A DNA stretch of 64,000 bases from Lanius collurio (lineage: Eukaryota; Chordata; Aves; Passeriformes; Laniidae), in NCBI GenBank assembly GCA_020086605.1, contig JACBWW010000015.1, forward strand, positions 7,275,513 through 7,339,512, read 5' to 3'. Below, one piece after another: positions 26,177-39,700 of the stretch; positions within the stretch are counted from its first letter, which is position 1, and the number at the start of each line of letters is the position of its first letter. A program made the position numbers and the translations under genes. The notes beneath the pieces were generated by a model that worked only from the letters and a program-made list of their open reading frames with translations, had not been told where the DNA came from and ran no database searches.

Positions 26177-26218
26177 AATGCAAAGTGATTTCTGACAAAT
26201 GCAAAGTGATTTCTGACA
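26177..26218. repeat. 21-bp perfect tandem duplication
   Basis: Two identical 21-bp units head to tail, beginning AATGCAAAGTGATTTCTGAC, at 26177-26197 and 26198-26218. Perfect identity suggests a recent or conserved duplication. Confidence 0.92.
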
Positions 26219-28335
26219 GACTTTGTTCCCATTCTAACTACCTCTGTAGATGTGCAGATAAGACCACACGTAACATCTACAGGCTCAGTCTTATACCCTG
26301 GCCAAGACAGATTACTGCAGCAGAATGAAGTGAAAAATGTCTTGGGGTTTTGCTTTCCTTCAGCTTAGTACACAGATCTGTTAGAGGTGACTTGAGCACT
26401 AATTTGAAGTTGATCATGTTTTCAGAAGAGTAGCTAGAGCAAATGAACACAAATTCAAAAATCAGGATAAGCTGACTGCGTTCCCTTGCACTGAGGACCT
26501 TTTTCCCTGTCAGTCACACAGTAGCATATGGACTGCATCCTTCATGCCATGTGTGCACTGTACACAAGAGGGTGCTCCTAAAATTTCATTTCCAATAGAA
26601 AGAACCTTATCTTTAGAAAAGATCTGAAGAATCACCTAATTTGAGGATGATTTAATTACTACATTGCAGTTGAACACTGTCCAAATTCTAGAAATAAGCT
26701 GAAAAACTTTCTGAAAGCCTTTCTAAACTCAACTCAGTCTACTCTTCACTGCACCCAAACAACACAGAATTGTTACTCTTCTGGGTTTGTACCACTCCTA
26801 CCTAAGCTTTAGAATCTTGATTTAAAATCAGACTTCAGCATTTGAAGTACAACTTAGACAGATGATAGAGACTTATTTCAGAATTTATAATTCTAGAAGT
26901 CCCTGTTTATTTACCTCAGCACACTTAGAACACTTCCAATTGTCATTGCTGCCTCCACATCTTTACATCAAAAGGTTCTCAAGATCTGAAACTTTTCTTC
27001 AGTGTATTGCCACAAAAACTTCAGTCCTGGCAGTGGTGGGCAGACAGATCATACAACCTCCCTCCTAAACCTAGTACCATATTAAAAAAAAAAGTGGGTT
27101 TTTCCCCTGCCCTTGTGATTCTTGCCACTTGAAATTGTTCATACAATGCCTTCAGAATAAAGCTACCCATAAAATCAAGTTACTAGAGGTGTCTTAATTC
27201 TTCTAAAAATTGCTTGGAAAAATATTATCAAGAAATTTCCTGTAGCAACTCAGTTGTTAGAGAGTCTAAAAATAGAACAAAAAAACCCAAAACAAAACAT
27301 GTACAACCATGGAAGAAAAACAAAAAAATAACTTACCTGTAAAGGGAAGCTCTAGGTGGCACTAAATATTTATATATTTTCATGAAACATAACTGTGTAA
27401 GATATGTAAAATACTACACACTAGACTTCTCACAGTAATCAGCTACAATTGATATTTCAGAATTGTAATTACTGGGTTGTTTTGTTCATCCATCCCCCTT
27501 TTCCTGTCTTTAATGTTTCTTTTTAAAGGAGAACTGTCAACAAAATGCTCCACATCAGAGTTCCAAAGTAGAGAAAATTAAAACTATGAGCCTACTCTGA
27601 TAGGTATGTCTGACAGGTATGCTCTGGAGAGGGAATGGATATAACATACATCTCTATACTGAAAAGTTCCTCTCAGGTTTTGGTTTCCACTCAGGAGATC
27701 AATGACATAAAAGTAAGGCACTAGCAGTATTTTGTAACAATACATAACTCTCTTTTTGATTTATAAGTTTGTTATATTCAAAACCATCCAAATTAAAAAC
27801 AAAAACCCTCCATAATAATACCTAGCTAAACTAAATAGAATAAATCAAATACTCTAACCTTGAAAACTGCTTGCTCCTAATCACCCTTTTCCCCAGGAGA
27901 CTCACCTACTCAAAACATCATGTTCCAAGCAGGAGAGAATGACTAATGCATCATCCAAAACTTGCTGTCAGGAGATGTTTTCCCCAAACCTGCACCCTTC
28001 CAGCAGGCAAATGCTTCAGACTAACCTTTTCCATTTCCTTATTTCTGCCCAGTGAGAGCGTTTCCCAATTTTTTTTTTCCAGCAAGCGCTCCTCAGCTTC
28101 TCATGAGCTAGGCATTTGAGAGTAAAACAAAGATGTTATCCTAATGAAAATGACATTTTTTGCTACTTCAGTAGGTGCTAATAAAACTTCTTTTTCCCCT
28201 ATTGAGACCCTTTTAACATACCTTAAAAGCTTTGCTTTCAGCTGCCTATATGATTGTAAACAGCTTAGATTGCTGTAAATTGATCTACCTGACATCATTC
28301 TTTAATGGTGTGGGGAGCCAGGATAAAGAGAAGGC

Positions 28336-28380
28336 CATGTTAATTACAAAGAAGATGTGTTAATTACCTAATTAACACAT
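28336..28380. promoter_or_regulatory. Candidate homeodomain-binding cluster with palindrome
   Basis: The arms ATGTGTTAATTA (28355-28366) and TAATTAACACAT (28369-28380) are perfect reverse complements separated by CC. Each contains TTAATTA, the core recognised by many homeodomain proteins. A further TTAATTA lies at 28340-28346 (in ATGTTAATTAC). Dimeric TAAT sites on opposite strands are a known target of paired-class homeodomains, though their usual spacing is 2-3 bp between TAAT cores. Binding here is inferred from sequence only. Confidence 0.4.
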
Positions 28381-30134
28381 TACACTTCTCTGCATCAGGT
28401 AGAAAGGAAGAGAAGAATGACTGGGGAATTGAGTGAAGTCATAGCAGAGAATGGTTTATGCAGCACAGAGAAGGGGACTACCTTTGATGAGACACCACAG
28501 CTGTGTGTAATGAACTCTGCCAAAACCTAAATCTCTAGTAGAATGCATGAATTAGCTCATCCATCCATCTTCTTAAGAATGCAAGGAGTAGAAGTCAGGC
28601 TAATAGCCATGAGTTTGCCTCCATTTCTAGAAGCCTGGAGGAGTCTGGCCTTTTCCTGAACTGTGGAGCAGAGGACTTCACTGGGGTCTACACAGAAGAA
28701 AGTTCTACTTTAAATCCTCCCTGTCTACATCTTACAGTGGGCAGGAATGTAGGAAGGAATAACCTTAAAGAAATTTAATTAATCACCCTCAGAGATATGA
28801 ATGCTTTGCTGCTATCAAAGACCCCTATCTTATGGGGTTTTTGCTTTTATTATGGTTTAGTAAGGTCTTGGATCTCATATATTATGGTATTTGTCTTTGA
28901 GTAGGAAATCAGTTTGGATCCAGCATACTTGTAAGAAATGTACCTGCTAACTGATGATCACTTTGACCCATGAGTTATCCATGAGTTTCTGTGGCTTCAT
29001 GCTCACGTTCCCAAAGTCTAACCAGCATAAAATATAAGGTTTGAATGGAATTAAGGCATTTAGGGCACTTGTTGAGTATGTGAGTTTTAATTTCATATCA
29101 CTCTTTTCCAGGCAAAGAAGACAACAATGTACAGAACCCTGTTATGTAATTTGAAACACTTGTAATCTACCCACTGACTGAATTTATTTGTGCCATTTAA
29201 CCTCTAAAATAAATAATGCTGTCTGTCACTCACACTCTGCCAAGAGATGCACAATCACTTTCAGGCAATGACGGTGAGGGTCTCAGCTGTCTTACAAGGC
29301 ATGTTGAGGAACAGTGACTTTTCTGAAATAGGAAGGGGAAAAAAACCTGCATATTAAAAATCCCTCATTCTAAAGTGATGATTTACCTTTTTGGTAATTC
29401 ATCCACTCTCTTCTTGCCAGTCTTCTAACTAAATGAATTGCAATTCAACATGTTGTTTTTATCCTGTTTTAGAAATTACTTTGCTTATGAATTTCAAAGT
29501 AACTACTTTTTGTCATATCTCTACAAAAAAAAATCTATTATAATGTGCTTGTCACTAAGCAAAAGTGATTTCAGGTCTTTTTTTCTTCTCCAGTCTTACT
29601 CTGAGTCTTAATATGTCTATAATTTCTCAGTTTCTCTAACACCAGAATCTATTACAGGCATTGAAATTCCCAATTTATGAAATTTCTGCAAGCACTGAAA
29701 CACACATTTGGTAGCTGTTGCCCTATAAATTATCAGTGTCAAATTCAGCTCAGTCTGATGATACAATTGTGGCCAATCATTCTTTTATTACTTTGAGTCT
29801 TTTTTCACTGTTATGTTGTGATGGTAGAACAACCACACTTGACCACAAACAATTTCATGCCCGTCAAACAAGGTTCTACATTATGAGCTCTACTTATGAA
29901 ACCAGAACTAGGGAAGAAATTGTAAGGTCTCAGCACAAGCTTAACTCTGTCAGAATGATTAAAACTTCTGAAACATAAAAAAAAATTATTTATATGTGCA
30001 CTGCCATACTTCTCAAAATTTGCAGCATATGTTTATACTTGGTATCTTTCATGAGACTTAAAAATATTAGTACATAGAGTGTATTAAAACTCACTTGGTT
30101 TAAGTAGCATGCTCTTCACCTGTGTGCATTGGAG

Positions 30135-30156
30135 ATATCTATCTATATATATATAG

Positions 30157-30188
<32 letters not shown>

Positions 30189-30195
30189 CTATATG
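30135..30195. repeat. AT dinucleotide microsatellite with 44-bp perfect palindrome
   Basis: Alternating AT sequence interrupted by AGCT at 30155-30158 and 30187-30190. The segment 30151-30194 is an exact palindrome centred between 30172 and 30173: 14 AT units flanked by AGCT and ATAT on each side. AT palindromes of this type can extrude cruciforms and are often unstable. Confidence 0.95.
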
Positions 30196-31775
30196 AGTTT
30201 TTTCTTTCCTATTTCTATAATTTTTTCTCTAATGAATTCTTTTCCCTATTATCTTCTTTTACTCAAGTTACTTAATATTTTCATACTGCTGTCTCTGTGT
30301 CAAGCTCAGCACTTGTGGTTTATCTTCTTCATTCCAGCAGAGTAGTTCCAGTGCCTCTGTAAAACCTAGCATGGATTTATATAGAGCTCTTTTTCAGATA
30401 TCAAACCTTTGAAGCTAAAGCCATTAGATATTCAGTTTTGAATTCCACAACCCTAAGCAAGGTCAGAGTTCTAGACCTGTATAAAACAAAAGGAACATTA
30501 TTTCTGCTACTGGATAGATAAGGTGTAAATCTGTGGTCATGATTTAAAAGATGTAAATCTATTTGCACCCTAACTTCCCTACACAAACATATTAAATGAT
30601 AAAATGAGCAACATGAATAATTATCCTTCCATGCTGGCCTTTAAGAGTATTACTTTCACTTAGCTTTTTAAAATTTATGTCAACTTTTCCAGTTTTATGT
30701 CTAGTTTATTTCTGGTTTTAATGATCATACCTTTTCAAGGACAAAATCTATGGCTCTTCTTCAAGACTGTTTAGCAGATCCAGGAATAATTAAATCCATG
30801 GATTTTCATAGCTCTACTACTATGTGGATGCCTACTTAAAGAAACAGCAAGGAACTACCTACTGTTTTGCTCTACAGTTTTTAGGACTAACTAAATAACT
30901 ACATGACCTTGTTTGTTAATTTGAGTTTTGTCTTCATTATTGACACTATGGATAACACACAGATTTGGAAGTAAAGCCTCCAAGACCTGCCAATTAAGTA
31001 ACAGTTTGTTAAATACTTTAGATAAACAATTGTCTTACATAAATTATGCCAAGAAACCCCAGCATTGTAATTGCATCACGATCTATTAATATTGCAAATA
31101 TTAACTAATCTATGTCCATGGTAAGTATTCTTACAGCAAGATACAGTGTAGCAGTTTTTAATCCAAAAGATTATGAACACCAAATATTTCAACAGAGACC
31201 CAGCAAAAAAACAACAATAGAAATCTGAAAGAAGGTGAGAAGCAGCAGCAAAAAGAAAGACTGGAAAGGACAGAAAAGAAGTCACATGAGAGCAGATATA
31301 AGTGGAAGCAATCAAGGAATAACATTTTATAAAAGATTTTACAAAAGGTGAAATGAAATTGGTCCAAGTTGTCATATTTAACTGACATTCTTTTGTCTAT
31401 GAAAAGGTAATGTACCAATTTTTTGCTACATTTACTGATTAGTCGAAGCTCAAAATTCTTTCAAAGAATAGATGAGTTTTAAAAATGAGATGTAGCCTTA
31501 ATTGTAGGCTTTATGAAGTAGATGGGAATAGTTGAGTACGTATCCAATCTCAGGAGACACATTAACTACAGCAAATATGGGAAATGGATCTGGGATGGAG
31601 AAGTTTGCAAGAACAGGAAGCAGGTGAATGAAACGATGGAAAACTAGTATCTGTGTTGCTCATTTCTTTTAAGAATTGACTTTCAAAATCAGGTTTTCAA
31701 TTTCTCTTAGAGAAAAAATAAATAATGTTGAATCATTTTTGTACTTTTCACTAAAGCAACATTGTTAAAATGAGA

Positions 31776-32354
31776 TCATAGAATCACAGAATAAGCTGAG
31801 GTGGAAGGGACCCTCAAGGATCATTGAGTCCAACTCCCAGTCCTGCACAGGACCACCCTAAGATTCACACCATGTGCCCAAGGGCATCATCCAAACACTT
31901 GAACTCTGTCAGGCTTGGTGCTGTGACCACTTCCCTGGGGATCCTGTTCCAGGGCCAAAACACCCTCTGGGTGAAGAACTTTTTCCTGATAGTCAAAGTA
32001 AACACCCCCTGACTCAGCATCAGGCCATTCCCTCGGGTCCTGTCACTGTCACAACAGAGCAGAGATCAGTGCCTGGCCCTCCCTTCCCCTTACAAGGAAG
32101 TCGCAGACTGCAATGAGGTCTCCCTTCAGTCTCTTCTCCAGGCTGAACAGAGCAAGTGACCTCAGCTGCTCCTTATAGAGCTTCACCTCTAGACCCTTCA
32201 CCATCCTCGTGGTCCCTCTGAATTCTCTCTAATAACTTTATATCTTTTCTATATTGTGGCACCCAGAACTGCACGCAGGACTTGAGGTGAGGCTGAACCA
32301 GCACAGAGCGTGGCAGGACAACCACATCTCTCAACCAGCTGGCAGTGCTGTGCC
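31776..32354 (-). mobile_element. CR1 LINE, 579-bp 3' portion
   Basis: The longest CR1 in the window. Read left to right it is the reverse complement of the element: TCATAGAATCACAGAAT at the 3' terminus, GGAAGGGACCCTCAAGGATC, GAGTCCAACTCCCAGTCCTG, GGATCCTGTTCCAGGGCC, GGTGAAGAACTTTTTCCTGA, GTCTCTTCTCCAGGCTGAAC, CACCCAGAACTGCACGCAGG, and GGCAGTGCTGTGCC at the truncated 5' side. The intact 3' end and continuous match make this the best preserved copy here. Stops and indels exclude a working protein. Confidence 0.96.
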
Positions 32355-35281
32355 ATATGAATTCTAAATTTCACAGTAGTTTGCTGAGATTTTCTGTATT
32401 TACACAGAGACTAAGATTCTTTTGGAAAATTCTTTTGGAACCATTTTTGCAGATATCAACTTCCCTTTGCAAGAAAAGTATTTCACATTTCTTGAAGTAA
32501 GGTCATTTGTGTGACAGGTGTTCAATCAGAAAAGCTAGAACCATATAATCTCACAGTACAAATGTTTTACATGTATTTTACATAAGGAAAACAAAGAATG
32601 AAAGTAAGAAAACAATAACATTCTCATTTTGAGGGAAAACCTCTGAAGAACAATCTAGGTTCAAATTCTCCAAATAATTATTCTTTATTAGCCAAAGCTT
32701 TTTCCAATAAATGAACACCAAAGTATGTTCACAGTAATGGAGAGAGTTATGGCACCTTGCTGTAGGAACTGTCTTAGTGCATTAATTAAAAAGAAACTTG
32801 CTTCTACAAATAATCCTGTGTTTTGATTTGTATTTCTAAACATGCTTTTAATATAAGCTATTAGCTTCACTGACAACAATCAGAAGCCCAATGAAAAGAT
32901 TTTGAAGTGCAGGTACGCAGTGACATTTTATTACTGACACTTTAGGACTGTGTGTTATTTGCTGCAGCATGTTTTAAACAGAGAATTATAAACTGTATTT
33001 TCTGTTAATTGATATTGCCTGTAGTTAAAAAAACTACTTTTGAAGTGATGGACACAGTCCTGCTTTCACTGAATTTAGAGGTGGTTCCTGTCCTGTACCA
33101 TCTCTCTGCCATATACTGCTCTGAAACATGATAAAAACCTAGGAAATACTGAGCCATGAACATGCTGTGAAAGGTGTTCTTTAAGCTGAGGTGCCAGAAA
33201 CATTTTTGGCCCACATCTTGAGCATGTCTCTATTAGGAAAAACTGGTGATCCTGTGCAAAACTTTCCCTCTTGCTCTTCAAACTCAGCATGGCAAGATCT
33301 TTTTCAAGTTCAGTGATGCTAAAGTTTCTGCTTTCTCTAGCCTCATTGAATAGTGATGACATAATGGATTTTATTCAGGCTTATTCAAAGGGTGGAGCAC
33401 ACATAGAAAGTGAATGCCATGTCCTAGATTTTGAGAAGTTTGCTTAGCTTGTTGCATCTTGTTTGTGATGTACATTTTCTGCAATAAAACAGCGTTGGTT
33501 AGATACCATAAAATAGTGAAAAATAACTCTTGTTGATGATTCTGTGGAAAAGCATGTAATTTGATAGGTATTTGAAATTTAGATTTATAGATGTCTTTAA
33601 TGGGATATGTAATTGCCAAATAAGGATAGAGAAACCCCAAGTTAACTGCTGGTGCAATCTCCTTAGCAGGTAGATTTATAGACACGTTCCATTTCCATCC
33701 AGTCAAAAGCTGTAATAGTGCACCAGTCTTCTACTGACATTTCAGTTCTGCCTGAGGACAGGGTATTTACAGCAATGGACATAGGTCAGTGTCTAATATC
33801 TTGTATATTAGGTAAGTAGTACATGAACTCAGATTAAACAAAAACTTTTAACGTATAAGCACTTTTCACTTAAGTATGTATGCTCTTCTGTAGTAATTTC
33901 TGTATTTTTTCTCAATGTATTACTTATTTGTATCTAAAAATACTCAAACAAACAAAAGAAAATGAATATTGAATAAACATGGTTGAAGGGTGATAAAGAC
34001 ATCTCAAACAAAACTTTGAAAGCCTTCAGGGAGGTGATAGTTCAAAACAATAATTCACAGCAAAATGATTCCTGTATATACATCACATAAAACCACTGGA
34101 AAAAAAATAAAAATCAGTATATAAATGATAATTATTCTACTGATTAATTACTGTTTTGTATACAATATTAGACCAATCTTTTCGTGTCAAATAGAAAATA
34201 TCTGTGATGAATTCCAGGGTTTTTTTAATTATAATAAGTATCTGCTTTTGATTGAATGTCTAAAGCCTTTCAGAACCTCTGACATTTCTGTCACTGTCTG
34301 TCACACAAGCACCTGTTTTGGTATGCAATGCTAGAAATTTAGGAACTCTGACTTTTGATTTTTAGAATTTTCATTATTTTTTTGACTGATCAAAGAACTC
34401 CAAGCCTGAGATTCTAAAAAACAAATATAGATAAGTCAATCCGTTACTTCTTCCCTTTAGAGAGTGTATAAAACTTGTTTATCTCTTGGGAAGACTATAA
34501 AAGCACATGTGAAGCTAGAGAAAACCCCATGTGATTAGTTATTTTCCAGAGGTTTACAACAGAATTTTGCAAACCTGTGGAGAATCATTCCTTCAGGACT
34601 TTTTGCTATCCTAGTCAGTTAGGTTTAATTCTCCAAAGCTGTGCTAATTTTAATTCCTTCAACAGATACTGACATGCATGTTTCCAGAGACTGTGAAATG
34701 CTATTTGGAAGTATTAATGGCTATGCAGTAGGTTATTCAGATCTTTCAGTATTAACAAAGAAAGATTTTTTTAAAAAATTTGCAGAATAGTGGTGATAAT
34801 GTAAATATATTGGGTTTTGGTATTATAATACTAATATATAAGAAGCAATTTTCACCCTATTAACAAAAGTTGTAGTAATAGTTAGGACCTTTAAGTTTTG
34901 CCTCTCTTCTGGAATTATCTATTATTTAAAAGTAAACTAAATGTCTATTAGAGGACTAGCAGAATTAACACAGCTAAGTTTAGAGTTCACAGCAGATTTT
35001 AGTGCTTTGTGATTGTCATTTTCTCCTCAAGCTTGGCATGGCATCTGTGTGCTATTAAACAAACACTAAGCACTTGATTAACATGTGAGATTTTTCAAAG
35101 CCACCTCTAAATCTTACCTTTCAAAATGAGGTTTTCCAAACTGGATTTCTGATCTGAGTGTGACCAGCCTTTCCATGAAGACAAATGAAGAATTTTGACA
35201 TTTGTGATACAATACCTGAACTACATGGAAGTGAAATATACAAGGAAAGGTCAAACCTGGACACCATCAAAACTATCCACA

Positions 35282-35520
35282 CTGGACAGCTGGGATGAAC
35301 AGTGGCTCATTTCCAGCTCCTGGTCCCCTGGAGGCTCCCACTGACAGGGGAGTCACACTTTGGGACTCCTTCCTCCCAGCAAGCAGAATATCATAAGGCT
35401 GGAGTGGAGTCGTGCCACGATCGGAGGAGCAGAATGCAGCTGAGAGGTCACTTCCTCCAGAGAACCTGTGCGTTTGGAATGGTTTTCCTCTTGCTCACAA
35501 GTGTTAACCTGGGCTGAGAT
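35282..35520. other. GC-richer unclassified block
   Basis: The composition rises for about 240 bp, with CpGs near 35410-35420. A 71-codon plus-strand frame spans most of it but matches nothing I know. Transposon relic or conserved element are both possible. Confidence 0.35.
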
Positions 35521-36705
35521 AGGTTCTTCCTCTGCTCAAACCCCTCTATGCAAACCCTTGAAATAGGATGCTTAAGTCAGGTTTCACTGTAGAGACAAGG
35601 TATTTAGCAAAATTATCAGTCTTCCATGTATATACATCCAGATTTTTTGGTAGATTAGAGTGCAATTATGGAATTTGAGTTCAGGTCCCAACTTAATATT
35701 AGCTATGCCCTAACATAATATGGACCTGGACTCTGGTAAAGAAGAGCTGCTTTTAGTTGACATATTCAGTGCTTACACATGTAAAAGGAATAGAGCCACA
35801 GTCCTGTGCAAGACATACCTGATTAGCCATTTTACAGCAGATGATGACAGGACTTGATTCAGTTGTGATACTAAACAAGAGTGGAAGAGAAAATTGAGAG
35901 ATGAGGGTGACCATATAAAGGACAATTTTTGGAAGATGCTTTGCTTTAATGTAATAATTTCCAACCAACAAAAAGCACAAGGCAATAAAAAGCAATGCTC
36001 AGAACAAAATTTATCCAAAACCTCCCATGAACTCACCACATCCTGTTAAACTAAATTTACCTGTATTTTTTCATGGCCTATGTGATGTTTATAAAAATAA
36101 TGTCTTTATTTTAATGTTGCATTGAAAAAAGGGAGTTTGAAATTATGTAAGTAGGTATATGTTATTGAGGGGAATTCTAAAGAATTTGAGGATTTTGGTG
36201 TGATCTGTGAAGAGTAATAGACTAATATTTTATTCCATAATTCCTTCTCTATCTTAAAATGATCACAAATGGCTGTGAATGAGCTGGTGATAAAACATAT
36301 TTGTGCTAACACTGTTTCTCACATGATGGTTTACTGAGGCTTAGAAATCGACAGAGACTCATGAATTTGTGGTGTAAAAAGGAACAGCCACATATTTTTA
36401 CTCAATGGAATTCAAGTTTTAAATCCAAACTACAAAAAACACTTAATTAAGTTATCAGCCCACAGTCCATGAGAAAATAAAGGCAACTAACACCTGTTCA
36501 GAAAGACCTCAGCTAAGAAAACCACATGCAGCACTTTCTAGGGGAGAAACTAGCTGGGCAAGAGATTCCACTACCTTTCTAAGATTTGCAAAAACTGTAC
36601 TAGAGTTTGGGATTCAGCCTCCAAGTATTTGCCTGTATGTGCCAAACCTTTAACACTGCAGTATTAAAAAACCTTAAATTAATTTTATGTTGTTATTACG
36701 GCAAA

Positions 36706-36723
36706 TGACCCCATGCCAGGTCA
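36706..36723. promoter_or_regulatory. Everted nuclear-receptor half-sites, 6-bp spacer (ER6-like)
   Basis: TGACCC (36706-36711), spacer CATGCC, AGGTCA (36718-36723). The two hexamers are AGGTCA-type half-sites pointing away from each other with six bases between them. Pregnane-X-type and related receptors with RXR can bind this arrangement. An 18-bp match like this also arises by chance, so function is unproven. Confidence 0.3.
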
Positions 36724-39700
36724 GTGCAAATAAGGAAAAACTTGGCTGGTCTTACCCTAGAAAAATATAAAATATGTCAAGTGGATGTCTCCCGAGTCTG
36801 TGATAAAAATGCATCTTCGCTCCCTGCAGCAGTATGGTATCTGACCTAAGAGCATTAGAGAAGAGAAACCATATTGAATGCTTTCATTTCCCCATAAAAT
36901 GCTGATCGTGATAGTTCAGACATGCCAGATGGAAGTAGTAGTGATAAATGGTGTTGATGCCTCAGGAGAAATGAGCTAGTAAAGTTATATTATGTTCAGT
37001 TGGGATTTTAAACATGTAATATAGTTAAGACTGTTATTCTCCTGCAAAATCATACTCCTCATATTTCAGTGCCATATCATATATGGGAGAAAAAATTCCT
37101 GCCACCATTTATTACTGTGAAAAGCAGATTCTCCACATCACAACAAAACATCTCTACACACAGCACACATAATACTTTTTCAATATATATAAATGTATAT
37201 ATGAAATTATGAACGAAAAGTATAGGAAAATCCAACAAAGTTATTCCTCCTTTATTCCTTACATATAGCAATATATATCTGAGAACGGTGAGATAACATA
37301 ATTCTAAATTAGATAAGACTAACCTCACATTTCTAACAGGTCCTTTGTTCTTTTCTAAAATTAATTAGGAATTCTGTACTAAATTCTGTCGTATGCGATA
37401 GGGGGTACAAGGCTGGTTTTGATTCCCAGTTTGACCTGGATAGCAGTTTAACTCCAACTAGAAGATGTTTTAAGAAATTTTATTTATGTAGACATAAATT
37501 ATGTCTTCTCCAGAGGCAACTCTATGGAATTTTCTTTCAATGTCAGAGGATTTTAGAGGGAGAAGGTAGATATTCTGTACCTGGTAAGTCAGTGTGTTTC
37601 CACAAAACCTAGGGACTCCGATGGCTGGAGGTAACTTGCCAAAGCATCCCATGTCCTAGCTGCATCACAAGAATTTAGACAATAGTGATATGGTTGCATT
37701 CATTCCTTTTTACGAAATTGTCTTCCCCAAGCAACATTCTCTTAATCTTCCATTGTAGAGAGTTGAAATGCCACAAAAAAGAAAGGGAGTTAAAACCAGC
37801 AGAGTTGTTAAGAGAGGTGTTGTTCATTTTAGACTAACAGTCAGAAAAAGCTCTTCCTAAACATCACCTGTTCTTTTCGTTCTCATCTGGAGCTACCATT
37901 TCTTTTTGTGTGCCTGGGTTAAGAACATGCTGCAAAAGCACATGATAAAGTTGTTGGAGAGAAGGCAGAGGGCTTAGAGGGAGACTGTTATATCCAAGTC
38001 AGTGAGGAGCAACTGCACCTTTCTACAAATTAGAGCGTTGTTGATGGAAAGGAGAAAACACATCCAGCCAATACATACTTAATAATACTGTGCACACTCC
38101 CTATTTGTTCTAAGACAGAAAAAAAATTAAACAGAATTTATAACCTATATTATCTATAAATACTTGAAGAATGGAGGTGCAACAAGAACTCTGATTTTCT
38201 ATGCTTTTTGTGTGTATTTCTCAATCTTTTTGTCCTTTGGCAACTTGAAATTTCTTTGTCTAACTCTTCTTACCTAATGTTATTAATTAAAAGGCAGTCA
38301 AATTTAGAAGAAGAAATATTACAGAGGTATATAAGAAATAAGACTGTGAAAAAGCCCATCACGTAAAGATTAATTTTACCAATTTCAAAATGTATATTGC
38401 AATATTTTATAGCTGACAGGTGATCATAGACAGATAGTCATTACAATTTATCACAGCAGGAAGTTGTTAAAATGACAATATGGGCAGGTATAAAATTATA
38501 TGAAGGAGAAGTTATAGAAGATAATTTTGAAACTCTAGCAACTTGTCCTTTTAAAGTTTCAATCACCAAAAGAGCATAATCCAAAATCTAATTACAATTT
38601 TAAAAGACAGAGTTGGAATCAGAATTTCCTGTTGAGGTGGGAAAAAATTTATGCAGGAAAATTTCCACTGTTACTTCTTCCTATTAATCAAAATTTATGC
38701 TTTATTACACAGGAATTGTGTAAAAGGTTTTTGCTTCTCCTTGTTTTGAATTTATTGGCTGCTATTCCAAGAAAGGGAGAATGGGCATCCAACCCCAATT
38801 TATGCCTTTGCAAATTTCTCTCTGTCTCCACTTTTGCAACCCTATCATTTATCAACAGCAGCCACACGTTATTTTTGAGTGGAAAAGGAATGTTCTTTGG
38901 CACTGATCAGCCTTGAGTGAAGTTTTATAGCAGTCTTATAAATTTCTCAATAGCAGGGTTTATAATGAAATTGCATGAAGTACTCTGACCTAGTCTGCTA
39001 GTTGGCACACCAGACACTGCTGAATGGGGTCCTTGTTATGAACTAACAAAAGGAGCTTGAAATTTTTCTTTCCTATTGCTGCAAGTACTGCTTATTGCTT
39101 TTACAATTCTGCAATCAAAGGTCCATGAGTTTGGATATTACAGGGTTTTCTTTAGGCTTTTCTGTGCACCATTTGGCTACTGGGATCCATTGCAAGAGTA
39201 GGACCTTAGATCATGAGATCATAAGCTGTTGGAGGAAGGATTGTATTGTACGATGGGGTACAATGTCTCTAGCACACAGGAATCACTGATCAGACACTCG
39301 AGAGATGCTGTTGCAATAGAAACACTAACAGATGGTTAAAGTGAAGTATTGGTTTTACACTTTATGATATGCAGAGTTAGCAGGGATATTAAGATCTTTC
39401 TGAGATCTGATTCTTTTTAATTTTTTTCTCTGCCTTTCAAGACTGAAAAATTCTGTCCTAAAGGAGGCATATTCACAGAAATGTAATTGAAAAGCTGCTT
39501 CTGTCAGGAGCACTTTAATAATGAAATACTGAAGGGAGGGGGAAAGTGCAACAAATATTCTAACCTTCCTTTATTTTTTTTGCCAAAATTTTAAAATCAT
39601 CTCCATGGTCTGCAACTTTGAATATAAACCACCCATTCAGGCAGATGATGCTGGGTTTCAGACCGACAATATGTAATAAGAAATGCTCCTTTAAATAATT

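Larger units (their letters stand above)
17152..31775. other. About 14.6 kb of unique AT-rich noncoding sequence
   Basis: No gene or transposon recognised. The longest frame (18300-18671, minus, 123 codons) has no known motif. Small structured elements lie within and are listed separately: an inverted repeat at 19016-19108, a GC-richer block at 22086-22330, short tandem duplications at 23486-23515 and 26177-26218, a homeodomain-type palindrome at 28355-28380 and an AT palindrome at 30151-30194. Confidence 0.5.

Noticed and set aside
33075..33706. Two neighbouring minus-strand open frames (95 and 111 codons) resembling a decayed retrocopy
   Set aside because: The frames are separated by stops and differ in phase. 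There is no poly(A) tail or target duplication, and neither translation matches a protein I know. A protein search would settle it.
37411..37430. tRNA-like GGTTTTGATTCCCAG resembling a B box
   Set aside because: No A box, acceptor stem or anticodon arm can be placed around it.
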